Assembly: GCA_963070105.1 (NCBI GenBank)
Contig: OY718803.1
Location: 4,012,507-4,076,506 of the forward strand
Direction of reading: 5' to 3'
Source: Litomosoides sigmodontis
Lineage: Eukaryota; Nematoda; Chromadorea; Rhabditida; Onchocercidae
DNA: 64,000 nucleotides
Below are positions 1 to 11,353 of the stretch, piece by piece. Each line of letters begins with the position of its first letter. Position 1 is the first letter of the stretch. The translations under genes were made by a program, and so were the position numbers. The notes under the pieces were generated by a model. That model made no database searches. It was given only the letters and a program-made list of their open reading frames with translations, and was not told the origin of the DNA.

Positions 1-1790
1 CTCTTACACCGGCAAAAATCAAACTTTGTAGGTTTCCTCATTAATTTTGTTGAATATTAAAAAGATATTTACCGGTGAGATTTTGATCCAGCTATACACT
101 ATACATAATCAGACTGATGGATAGACTAATGGAGTAGATTAGTGGCTTGTTTCTTCATAGAGAAGTATATGTTTAGTCGTGGTAACCCTGTGTAACTTAC
201 CGTGGAATCGATGTTTCTGAAAAAGGTTGCAATATGTTTCAACTCTATTTACTTTTAATTATATATTTAAAATTATCCCTTTCTTCAAAACGAGCATGTC
301 TCCGTTTTGCTTTTAAGGCCATCGTTTTTATGGCTATAAGTAGACTGCATATGGGCGACACAATTTTTTCAATATGATGTGGTTTTTTTGATAGAGTTTT
401 GCAGATTCAATTTGTTTGCACTACTAAACATTTGGTTCTTCTTGTATCGTTTCTGTTGCCATGGCTTGTTGTAAGTAGCACACCAGCACATAAGTATCAC
501 TCGTCGGCTTTGATTTGATTTCATTATTCATTATAGTTTTTCATTTATTTTTAATTTTCCGAACATGAGTTCTAAGGTGATCACTTTGAGTGTGAGACCG
601 TAATATCCTTTTCACCAATTATTTAATTTTAAGCATTAAAGATCGTTTTAACTGCAGCTTTTTTGTTATAACGATGTGTATTCTCCATGTAATTTTATCA
701 CAATACGAGATTCAAAGCACTTGTTCTATCGTTTGCAGTTCAACAGTAGATCTTTAAGTATTCAGTGCCATTCTAGTGGACATGTCAGTAAATACAAACA
801 CACGAAGTCGTTTTATACTAACTATAGTTCATTACTGTTAGCAGTGAAATATCGGGAAGAGTGTGAAAGATATACAAAGAATTATCGTTGAATATACTTC
901 TTTTTGAAGGCGGATCCCCAGTAGTTTGTAGAAGTAGTACTATCATTAATCCCCATTGATAACAGTAGCATAACTACGTTTAAACAATATATGGTATGTA
1001 TCAATTATTTAAGAGAATAGAACGCAATCTACAAGACGTTTAGGTTGATTTCGGTGGGAATTAAAGTAACAAAAAAATTATAGCTGTTACCAATAACTCC
1101 TGATACTTGTTTCGTATTTATTTCAATATGCAGGTTTCTCATTTGGTTTAGATTGCTTCACTGTTTTGTTTGAAATTCTGTAATTTTAGATTGCTCAGTT
1201 GATTCATGAACGCAAGGAATCCTTATAAATTCCAAATTTCCAGCTCTGTAGTACTCTATACTTTTTCATTAAGTATCGCTCTTATAATGTGGATGTTATA
1301 CAGATTATTTATGTGTTAAATTAGAAATAACCAGTAGTTGAAAGTGTAATGTGTGGTAGTTGAGAAGCACCACTGATATTTCTATATTATCTATAAAAAG
1401 AGCGATATATTATACATTTGAATATATTATACATTATTATACATTTACCTATTATACAGGATTACATAGGAATATATTATACATTACAGGGTTTATTATA
1501 CAGGAATATATTATACATTTGTCGAGCAATGCCTTTATACTGGAGACCATCTTTCCATTTCATTCCATTCTCCCATGCTGGGGAAGGTACGGTTCATTTA
1601 ATCGTTTCGTGTCAATCTAACGATTGCGCATGTGAATTCGATTTACATCTTCATAAATAAACCAAACAGTTAGGAATGAATGGCAAATCCTTCGATATCG
1701 GCAAATTTTTGTTCTGCCGAATTTTTTTTCATTTCCTTGCTCTGGATGCGTTGGTTAGCTCCTAATTTTTTTTTATTTTTGCATACCGGA
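1..1790. other. Left-edge region without a confident gene
   Basis: I found no recognisable protein family, RNA gene or mobile element here. The short open frames lack family similarity and consistent splice signals. The stretch must hold the 5' end of the TMEM242-like gene. One frame-compatible candidate first exon starts at the ATG at 1529 and ends at a GAAG|GTACGG donor near 1589. Its 20-odd residues do not clearly resemble the family's N-terminus, so this is a suggestion only. Confidence 0.5.
1418..1525. repeat. Degenerate AT-rich tandem repeat (ATATTATACAT-like)
   Basis: Units close to AATATATTATACAT recur about five times with short spacers. The element is a local low-complexity array. 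It creates spurious open frames rich in Ile, Tyr and Thr on the + strand, which I do not treat as coding. Confidence 0.7.
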
Positions 1791-1802
1791 AATTGTTTTT
1801 AG

Positions 1803-2848
1803 TGAGCGGATTTGCACTTGGTTCATTTTTTGGTTGTGCCCTACGATCTTCATATCGACACGCCAAAGGTCAACAACTGAAAAACATTCGTAGTGGATTT
1901 GCACTTGGAATACGAGCACTCAGTATTGCAACTGTTTTATCGGTATCTGGTGTTGGTTTACTCATTCTGTCGGTATCCGCAACACTCCAAGTTGATTCTC
2001 CGCAACAATTCGGCCGCAAGATGGTCCATTTATTCGGCGACCGTTTTCGTATTGACAAAGGAGAAAGTGTTACAACATTTTCTGAGGTATTTCAGTTTTT
2101 TTGAATAATATTTCATTGCCATTATAAAATTAGGATACCTCCAGATGTGTAGAATAAAGGTTTTTGGATCTTAGACTCATGCCGCATAGGACAAACTCTT
2201 GGGACCAAATGAAAGATGTCAATCAGAGAATCAAAGATAAAAAGTAGAGAAATGGAAGGTGGGGTACAAAAATTGATAAAAAGTATCAAACAGTTCAAAT
2301 GTGTAGCGCATGTCGCGGTTGAAGCAGGTCCTGTAAGTCGTCTCATTTTTAATGTTTCAGTTATGCCAAATCACACAGCAGTGTGAAACAGACTAGAAAA
2401 GCGTGGTAGATAGCACATTTTTTTTAATACAAATTCTAGATTCCCACGTTTCTTGTTTTTTTTTGATTTCTATAGCCATGAAAGCATGATCGGACATGCT
2501 GTGCTTGCCTACTTCTGTTAGCGAAGTAGCAACACAACAAATCACTTATTCAATTTTGCATCAGTTGTTTGTACAAGCCATTTCCAGATAATTTAGAAGT
2601 TTTTGTGCGATTTCCATAATGTCATGTGACAACGGGCTGTAAGGACATGTTGAGGAAGTTCATGATACAGTAACAGCCTTTTCCTTTCAACGACTAGAAT
2701 TTCTTGGCTCATTTGGGCTCTTACTTCGACTCTAAAAAGTTGTCATCATTATGAAGTATTAAAGTCATCATTTGGAAATCCTTGACTCATAAACTGATTG
2801 CTCTTTCAGATTCTTGAAACTGCAAGTACGTCCAAGGAAGAAAGGTAG
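1803..2848 (+). CDS. TMEM242-like mitochondrial membrane protein (5' end missing)
   Basis: Two exons are visible: 1803-2086 (acceptor TTTTTAG, donor GAG|GTATTT) and 2810-2848 (acceptor CTCTTTCAG, ending at TAG 2846-2848). The frame stays open across the join. The product has two hydrophobic segments separated by a basic loop, then a short soluble tail with QFGRKM...LFGDRF and a final ILETASTSKEER. This order matches TMEM242 (human about 141 aa), an inner-membrane protein linked in mammals to ATP synthase and complex I assembly. The first visible codon is split, so at least one upstream exon with the start is missing. If the intron is retained, the protein would instead end at TGA 2102-2104, and an AATAAA lies at 2153. 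Assignment is by recalled family similarity; the N-terminus is unresolved. Confidence 0.75.
2801..2809 (+). promoter_or_regulatory. 3' splice site possibly used for both cis- and SL trans-splicing
   Basis: CTCTTTCAG precedes the last TMEM242-like exon. It is also the only good acceptor just upstream of PIG-L. No ATG occurs between this site and the PIG-L initiator at 2873. An SL added here would therefore yield a PIG-L mRNA with a roughly 63-nt leader, while cis-splicing completes the TMEM242-like frame. The dual use is inference. Confidence 0.45.
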
Positions 2849-2872
2849 AGCTCGACAAATTCCACTATTTGA

Positions 2873-3932
2873 ATGATCTTCCTACTTTTTGGTTTCTGCA
2901 CTGTTACATTTTTATTGTTGCTTTGGTTATTACGTGATCGCGCAAAACGACGAAGTTTGCCAAGGTGTCGACGGGCGCTAATAGTTATTGCTCATCCTGA
3001 CGATGAAACAATGTTTTTTGCTCCAACTCTTCATGGCTTGCGACTTTCTGGATCAAATATTTATTTGCTTTGCATTTCTACGGGTAATTCTAGCGGTCTA
3101 GGTATAATACGTAAGTATGAGTTAGCTGGTGCTTCCATTGTTCATGGATTGTCACTCGATAATCTAACCGTTCTGGATTATGATCGTTTCCAAGATGGAT
3201 TTGTTCAATGGTCCAAGGAAGAATTAGCTAAAGTGGTGTTAAGACATATCCAAATGTTGGATGTTGACTTAGTAATCACCTTTGATGAAGGTGGTGTTAG
3301 TGCTCATCCAAATCACATTGGGTGCTTTCGTGCATTGCAGTATCTTTACACGAACGGTTTGGTTCCGACAGGAGTACAGGTAATCACTGAACTTGCCAAT
3401 TCTTGACCTTGCAGTAGAGTCTTATTGCAGGAAGTAGAATTCAAATAAAGTACAACTGGAAATTACTTGAACTCTTCAAGATGCTTTGAAACAGCTGAAG
3501 GCGAGAGAGGGAGTGTGTGTGTGTGTGTGTGTTGTTTATGCATTGTTCGCATTCATCTTCAGGAGGAAAATCACTGATTGTTAAGATGACGTTCACTAAA
3601 CAACTATCCACTCCAAATGATTCCGACGAAAACAGATTAGATGCATAACAATATTTCAGATTTTTGTCTTGGAAAGTGTGTCCATTTGGAGAAAGTACAT
3701 AATACTTTTGGATGCTTTGATCAGTTTCTTTCACTCAACATTTCTCTACATCTCTCCGCCACTACTATACATCACAGCTTGGCGGGCTATGTGGGCTCAT
3801 CGTTCTCAGCTGGTATGGTTTCGGCTTTTGTATATGCTGTTCAGTCGTTATGTTCTCATCAATACATTGAAGAGAATACATGCGCAGCCAAGATATCCTA
3901 AATTTAAGAAGAAACTGCGTCTACGTCGTTGA
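2873..3932 (+). CDS. PIGL: PIG-L, GlcNAc-phosphatidylinositol de-N-acetylase
   Basis: Exons are 2873-3379 and 3660-3932, joined in phase 0, giving 259 aa (human about 252). The enzyme removes the acetyl group from GlcNAc-PI, the second step of GPI-anchor synthesis, on the cytosolic face of the ER. An N-terminal hydrophobic anchor (residues about 2-20) is followed by a basic stretch. The metal-binding HPDDE motif lies at residues 41-45, and FDEGGVSAHPNH carries the second metal and catalytic histidine region. The C-terminal part (SVSIWRKYIILLD...RSQLVWFR..Y..FSRY) matches the family's membrane-proximal tail. The ATG at 2873 is the first after the upstream acceptor and only 24 nt after the stop of the preceding gene. 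The single intron contains a (GT)10 run. Confidence 0.95.
3513..3532. repeat. (GT)10 microsatellite in the PIG-L intron
   Basis: Uninterrupted GT dinucleotides inside the only intron of the PIG-L gene. Confidence 0.95.
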
Positions 3933-4716
3933 TATTTATTGTGATTTTATCAATCGGTATGCAAAAATGGTGCCTGTTTTTTACATTGTAAACACCCCCG
4001 CGTATGTAAGATTTTCATGACGTAATAACTTTTAATTGTTTTACATAGGTTCATTTTTTAACTTGCGAGCACCTAATTGTTGAGACTGCTTGCTTAATTA
4101 GAAATGTGAAAAGGTGAGAGGATTTTCGAATTTCCAGGTAGAGTTCTAGAAAATTTTTTATGGAAAATATAGTGCTCTAGTGACGTATCCTTATGATGTA
4201 CATAGAATATTTGAAATTTCGAGAAAAATGAAGTTTTGTCTCGCGGCAAATCCAGACGTATACAAAGCTAATTGATGGGAATGTATTTAGCAGATTGCAT
4301 CGCAGATATCGTTATAACGGTTATAAGCTGGCCAGTGTTTGCTCTTCGGCAAACCATAATGTGAACCAACTGTGAAGTGGTCATTTAGCGCTTGGAACAC
4401 AGAATAAGGTGCATCACTCTTTCGCCTATGATTGCATATACTTAATTTTACCACAAAGAGAAACCGTAAGTGAAATATGAAGCATGAAGTGTATGTATCT
4501 TAAACTGAGAATAGGATAACATAACTTTACCAAATGTTTATGTAGACGGTAGTAACTGTTCTGACGGATGAATTAAGATAATTCTTGTCCGCTGAAAAGT
4601 ACCTTTATTTCGTTGAGGTTATCCAACTAGAAATTAGTGATGACAGTGGTATCCGTCTCCCTTTCAAAAAAGGAACAACGTTTAAAGTAGGTTAAGTAAT
4701 TAGCACTATTTATTTC
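3933..4716. other. Convergent intergenic region, PIG-L / AP-3 beta
   Basis: This holds the 3' flanks of two genes transcribed toward each other. On the minus strand an AATAAA (reverse complement at 4709-4714) lies almost on the AP-3 beta stop codon, implying a very short 3' UTR. No other feature was recognised. Confidence 0.6.
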
Positions 4717-7700
4717 TCAAGAATTGGGTTCCAGAGTTGTTTCCAAAGATTTCTTGACAATATCATTGCAAAGCAATGAGCCAAGCACAATATTCTCACA
4801 GTGCACATGGACTTGTTTTGATTCCAGAGCAATCAGCACCTGCTGCTTCTTGGATAATGTTTGTGCACAGAAGTGGGCCTAAAATAAAAAATTTTCACAA
4901 AAAAATTAGAATTACAAGAGTGAGGCAATATTTACGACCCAGCTAACTGAACTAGAAAAACAAACTTCTGAACCAGTGACATTGGTACAATTCGCAACAG
5001 CATATAATTGTTCTGGCCGCAAAGGTTCCTTTAAATTTCCACAGTGTTCGTTCATCCCACTCAGACGCAAAATTCCGTTGATAAATTGTTCTTCTGTCAT
5101 CCTAATTGGTTCAATTTGTTCACCCATTGGAGCTTCGATGATGACGGTAACTTCGTTACCATTTAACGTCTTGACAACCCATTCCGATGCCCATTTGCTA
5201 TCACCGAAATCAATGTGAACTTTTTTAATAACACTTTCACCGGGTGATAATCTGTCCACTTTAATTTGGTCACTAGCTAATACTTGGTCTACAGCCTGAA
5301 AAATATTTCCTACATTATGGAAGAAAAAAAATTGTTTACATGTGTCTTGGGTGTCATGATCTGAATCACTCGCTGGCTTCATGCTGGAGTTACCAAAACC
5401 CTCTACGATTTGACCTCACCGACTGAGATTTATGTGAGAATTACATTCTAAATTAATAATGAATTATGAATTAACCTTCGGGGATGCTACGATTTCTTCA
5501 GATTTAGTCTCCAAATTGTTTGTGAACCTAAGTAGTACAGTACACATCGACGATGACGACGGTGATGTTTCGCGCGGAAAGCAAACATCTATACCAACAC
5601 CAACGGACCAGATAGCATGATTCATCAGCGGCATAAACGGAGTTTTCACCAATTTCGGTTCCATAACACAGGTATTAGCAAGAATCGGTGTTAGTTCAAA
5701 ATTTAAATCCAGTAAAAGATCAAGATTTGCAGACCTGCAAAGTGCAAATTCCGTATTGAACTTCGAGAGAAGCACAGCTAAAGTGAACTAAAATCCATGC
5801 TCCACGTTTAATCACACACATCAATATTCTTTCATAATTATAACTTACGTTTTAGACTCAGATACTGCAGGTTCTTCGCTTCCATCACTCCTACTTTCCT
5901 CCCGACCTTCTTCGTTATCTTCATCTTCATTCTCCTCTTCATCGCTTTCACCTTGATCCTGAAGTTCCAAAACCATATCATCAACTTAATAGTAAAGTTT
6001 CAAGGATCACAAGTGACAGTAATTTACTGAAGTTTACAGTTACATTCAGTTATGGCTCTAAACTTGACTACTTGTCAGCGTTTAAAATGTCATTCCATTT
6101 GAAATTTGCAATGAGCTGAAGCAACAGATCCATTTGCAAGATTCCCTTCTGCTTCAACTCATTGCCATGTGATACACAACTCATACCTTTTCCTCTTCAT
6201 CATCTTCATCACTCTCTTCATCATCCGAATAAAAATCTTCACTTTCATCTTCTTCCATTTCATGAATTTTTTCCGTACCGTCATTCATTTCTTCTAGTTC
6301 AGTTGTATTTCGCATAGATGGATCAGGTGGAATTTCCGGAAATTGTGGTAAGTCACGATATCGTTTACAACGCTGATTGAGAAAGTGTGACAAACTACCC
6401 AATTGGAATTGCTCGCGATCTAGAATTATATGCCAAAATTAATTACAAGAGAAACATCAAATCCTCTTTCTCGTTTACTTCTTTCTTTTCATGGCTTTTA
6501 CTCTCCTAGAAAATTCTTCCGTTTGAATGGACACTCCTATTTTCAGCTTCATTTCACCATATGAACCAGAAAAGGTGGTATTTGAAAAGAGACCTTAATT
6601 TAAAAACAATATTTTTCATCAAACAATCGAAAAATATCTGACAAAAGACCTTTGCCTTTAGGCAGTCTACACATTATAAATAGTCTCGAAGATTAGTTCA
6701 GGCTTTTGTATTTAAAAAGCATTGGAATTTAATCAAAAGCTATACTGGTGCGCTTTTGCTTATCTTTTTCTTCAAATTTTAAATTCATTTAAAGCTTAAT
6801 ATCACCTTTGAAGGTGCTTTGTGCAATTGGTGACGGTTTTTCGGTGATAAATATTTCATTCGCAAATACTGATAATTTATTATCGCTGAATAGAAGATTC
6901 TGTAAAAATCGGCATCTGTCCCGAATATCATAACTTTGATCGAACCGAGCTAATTGCATTACATGCCGCACTAACAATTCGCATTCTTCGCGGTTTGTAA
7001 GCCATAACTTAGTGGCTAAATTTATTGTTTGTAGCTTTACCATCTCATCCTCATGAGTAAAACTTTTAGCCATTTTGCGCAGGACATCTGGTGCTAGAGT
7101 TGGAACCTAGAAAACGCACTAGATGGCGCGAAATTTTCAGAAGCTGAACCTCACATGTAATCCACCATTTATATCCTTGCTAACTCAGCTAACAAGATGA
7201 GTGTAACGGATGTAATGAGGAAATACATTTCATTTGCAAATCTTACACCATTCTCACACATTGCTAACTTGAAAACTGCATCCAAAACATACCAAAAATT
7301 ATAATGTGTTTGTTGTGCTTAATTATAGTGAATATCGTTTTTTAATCGACTCAGAACCAGAAAGAATTCATAGTAAACTGACTGGATTTACTTACTTTAT
7401 CAACATGTGTAGCAACAAGCCAAATCACACACGCCCGAGCCTGTGGTGCCTTGATAGAATCAATAAGACGAAGTACACGTTTAAGCAACTGCAAAGGCGG
7501 ATTCGTATGCAATAATCTGTAAAAATGTTGGATGGTTGAAAATGTAAAGGTCCTGATAACAAAATGTGTTTTAATAAAGTGAAGTTCAGAAAAGGAATTT
7601 TCAAAACAGCCAAAAACTATTATTGATGTACAGCAGTAATTTCACTGACTCCATACCGCTATTGAAATTTTGAAGGTTAGCAAAACTACCTACCACTGTA

Positions 7701-10342
7701 TGAAAGGAAGTTTTCTCTGAATAATTGCTTTCTTTCCCTAGAATATAAGCCAAGATCAGACTAATTTATTATCAATAAGGAATTTAAAAAAAACCTTTTT
7801 AAAACAATAACAGCAGCGGAAACAACACTTTCGTTCGATGAAGCAATTAAGGATACCAGTCCCGATAGACATGAATCGGCAACGGAATTAACACGAATGG
7901 CACACTGTCCTATTGCTTCTACTGCAGAATCTGCCATTTCTGCCATACCAACGTAAGTCTAAAATTCTAGGAAATCTAATACATTTAGATACGATAACTT
8001 GAAATACCAGTGAGAACTATTCTTTCTCTACTAGTGAAATAAGAGATCGAAAAAAGTATGCAAAGGTTTTATACCTGTAATTCACGAAGAACCAGCTGCA
8101 CATTTGTTTGTGACACCAGCGAGGTCAGCACTTGCAGCTTCAGTAATTTGATATGTTTTGGTTCGGCAGGACGTATAAAGAAATTTTTCAGAAATGATTC
8201 GAACATATTCTGCAAGTAAATAAGGCAAATAGTACACTTTTTTTAACATGCTGCTATCACAATTTTTCAAAAGGCATGAAATTAAATGATAATTAAATAG
8301 TTGGCAGTTTCATGAAGTTAATACAAGCGCCACATAGAGCGTGAAAAATATGTTACTGCCATCGAAATCTCAGTTGAACAGACGATTTTCCTAAAATATA
8401 GTCAAAACGAGATCTCCATTTTACCAGATGTAAGAGAAAAACTAAAAAGAAATAAAGAGATTTTGAGAAAACAAAAAATGAGTGTGCTACTTGGTGTATT
8501 CACCTGCTTCGTAGCACATTTTTACATAAATTTCCTGTTAATCATACACTCTTTACAGCAAAATCATCCAAGTACCGGATTGGTGGCGCAGATCGTTGCA
8601 ATGTTGACGAGTACGATGCTTTGCATTTCACGTGGGCCACGTAATAGTCGGACGAGTGCACGTGAAATAATCGATAATTGTGAGGATGGTGCGCAGTAAT
8701 AAAACAGCTGGGCAACAGCCATTACAACGGCGTAGTTTTGGCTCTGCAGTAGTGGACGACACGATGAAAGAAGAAGTGCGAGATCTGGATCAACTGCTTC
8801 CGTTGGCGCAATAAACTGACTGCGTGCATAACGGGTCAACAATCCAATCATTACCACCTGCCCCCACTCATCGACATCAACTATGGCCTGAATTTTATTA
8901 TTCATCAGATAACTTCATGCCCGAAACATCCCATACTTATCCTACGTCTGCAGGTTCCTCTAATCTTCAAAAGTTGATAAGCTTGTAACAAAATTAAACG
9001 AAATCTCACCGGGACAATATTTAATATGTGCGATTGAGGATCGTATCATTTTGTTTTCTAAACAACATTTCAAAATTAAAGGAGCACCTTACACAAAGTA
9101 CGATAATATCTGTGAAGCAAATCAAGTCGATCTGGACAAGTTTCCTCAAATGCATATACTGCACTACCGAGTACAAGAGTACGCTTATCACCAAGAAGAT
9201 AATCAATGCATTCAATCAGTTCCGGTTGCAAATTTTCTTCAAGTGAAAGTAATTTCGGTATAGCATGCGCAGCTACCTAAAAATGTTTTATATTGAACTG
9301 CATTACAAGATGAAATTGCAAAAGACCTAGAAGAAAAATACTCTAAGAATGAGCTATGTGGAAATTTCTAACTTTTCGAACATAAGCTGACATGTCACGG
9401 ACAGATTCACGTATAGCCAGCAACATTACAGGAGCAATCATAGGCACTCGAATGCTTGATAGAACGCGCAGTGCGCTTGCACGAATAAGCTGATTAGGAT
9501 CCTGAAATTAGACAAAAAATTATCAACAAGATGGAACGCCTATGGCTTCGTCTCAATCCCGAGGTAACTAAGTAAACTCGTGAACAACCATTCTTTTGAT
9601 TGTCTGTTTCCTAAAGTTTAAACTTACTTTCAAGGCACGTTGAAAAGTGCTGATTGAAAGAAGTGCCAAATCTTGCTGCTCCTCGGCGTATCTTACCAGA
9701 TAAACGAAAACCAATTTCTTTAACTGCAAAAACTTTGACTTACCCAAACAGCATGCGAATATTTCAAAAAATGTACAAAAATATATTTGTGACCCAATTT
9801 ATCTCCAAATTTCAGTTTCATATAACAAACCTCAAGATTTTTAGCAGCAACATTCTTAACAACTGCAGGAAACAATTCTGATACATCGCGTCCTTTCGCT
9901 ACCAGCTTAATAATAAACATATCACCCAATCAAATATAACTTTGATGACTACAAGATTGAAAAAAAAATAGTTGAAGAGTTATTTGGTTGCAGTGGTGAA
10001 TGTGTTTATTACTGAAACATGAAATCTACCAAATGCTTACAACGCAACCCTCACAAATTACAAATTTTAATTCCGTAAGCTTACATTTATGATTCGTTTC
10101 ATAGCATCCATTTTCAAGTTATCCTTCGAACTGTCTAACATTGCTTTTAAGTCGGCAAAACGACTGAAATTATAAAACCACTATCTCGCACTATGAATCA
10201 ATCATTCTCTTCTCTAATCTTCATAAATTCTGAATTACTGTTAGTCGCAAACATTAAAAACCAACGCTTTGCTGTCTATGATAACACCTCCTTCTGCAAT
10301 TTCCACTTCAGGACTTGTAAGTCCATCACCGAAACCTCTCAT
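4717..10342 (-). CDS. AP3B1: AP-3 adaptor complex beta subunit
   Basis: Sixteen exons in transcript order: 10342-10266, 10163-10085, 9905-9831, 9723-9628, 9501-9373, 9276-9088, 8887-8576, 8209-8075, 7958-7795, 7516-7396, 7106-6806, 6419-6187, 5958-5849, 5734-5476, 5295-4936, 4878-4717. All junctions keep frame (933 aa; human about 1094). The N-terminal adaptin repeats are highly conserved ([43 protein letters not shown]). A Glu/Asp/Ser-rich hinge (exons 12-13) and the C-terminal beta-appendage follow. The vertebrate acidic insert after the RYARSQF segment is absent. AP-3 sorts cargo from endosomes to lysosome-related organelles. The ATG at 10342 is the first after an in-frame stop, and the DSKARFADLK junction supports exon 1. 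Exon 6 ends at an unusual AAG|GTGCTC donor, chosen because a closer GTAAGG would break the frame. Confidence 0.95.
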
Positions 10343-11349
10343 CTTCCCCGATTGTTATATCTTACAGTTCAAATGATGCTATCTTTCAGTGGCCGAAAAT
10401 ACATTCCGCTTTGTGCAATCATATCTAAAACAGATCATTAGACAAGGAATTATCTTTTCGGATCAAAATTAAGTTAGTAACTGCACCTTCCGGTTGAAGA
10501 ATTTGCTCAGTACGAACTTATTTACCGCGAAATTTATGTAGACCGTTGCTTTATCACTTTTACATCGATTCACCATTCCGGGAACTATAATTATATAAGC
10601 CCAATATACCACAAACATCATATTTAATTCCCTTGTTCAGTTCGACCAGTTGTTGATGACATAAATGTGCTTAGAGAACACAAGAAATGCTCAAAGAGGA
10701 TATTACGAGAATTTTAAACGATTACTTTGAATTTCGGAAGCTTATGAAAGAACCGGAAAAGACGCCTAGACAATACATGTCTCCCTTAAATCGACAGACA
10801 GTTGACCACTTCCATTCCTCCTTTTCAACAGCAGAACTGCGGAAGAAGGATGGACGATGAATTTTTGACCACTGTGGCTTACGAAGAGAGATCGATCCCG
10901 CGACTCACTCACTACTACTGGTCTCGACAACTAATGGCGCAGCAAGTCAGAGAATAACTTGTATCATGCACTGCAGTGGTAGACAATTTTGATCAATATT
11001 ACCCCACCCCCTCCCCCTCCTTTTCTTCCTTCTTCACGTCAAGTGCCGCTCCAGAAAGCCCGGAGACCGCGATTTTCATTGAGATCCGTTAGATTAAGAC
11101 TGAAACGAGAGGAGTCCTCTGGCATTTGGTGGTGTTCAGGGACGGGGTTGCTTCTGTGTTGCGATAAGTTGAGGGGACATGATGTGGCATCAGTGGTAGT
11201 TAGTGGACTGTTTTGTATATATTTGGCCTAGAAAGAGAGAACTTATGACTAATTGCACGCTAAATTCGAAAATGCAAGAAAAGTGTTTTGCCAATGCGTA
11301 GTTATGATTGGTGATGTTTCAGAATACATTAATCTAAAAGTTGGATGAA
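10343..11349. promoter_or_regulatory. Head-to-head intergenic region, AP-3 beta / WDR82
   Basis: About 1 kb separates the divergent start codons, so it probably holds both promoters. On the WDR82 side a TTTCAG at 11317-11322 is a candidate SL acceptor. No coding similarity was seen; the C-rich tract near 11,000 gives only a low-complexity frame. Confidence 0.5.
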
Positions 11350-11353
11350 ATGA
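11345..11353 (+). promoter_or_regulatory. Two-codon upstream ORF overlapping the WDR82 start (ATGAAATGA)
   Basis: The first ATG after the candidate SL acceptor opens Met-Lys-stop. Its TGA overlaps the WDR82 ATG at 11350 by two bases, an ATGA-type stop/start overlap. It could lower or condition initiation at the main start. The overlap is visible; any effect is inference. Confidence 0.5.

Noticed and set aside
676..891. 71-codon plus-strand ORF near the left edge
   Set aside because: No ATG context, splice signals or family similarity; the residue mix looks like random AT-rich translation.
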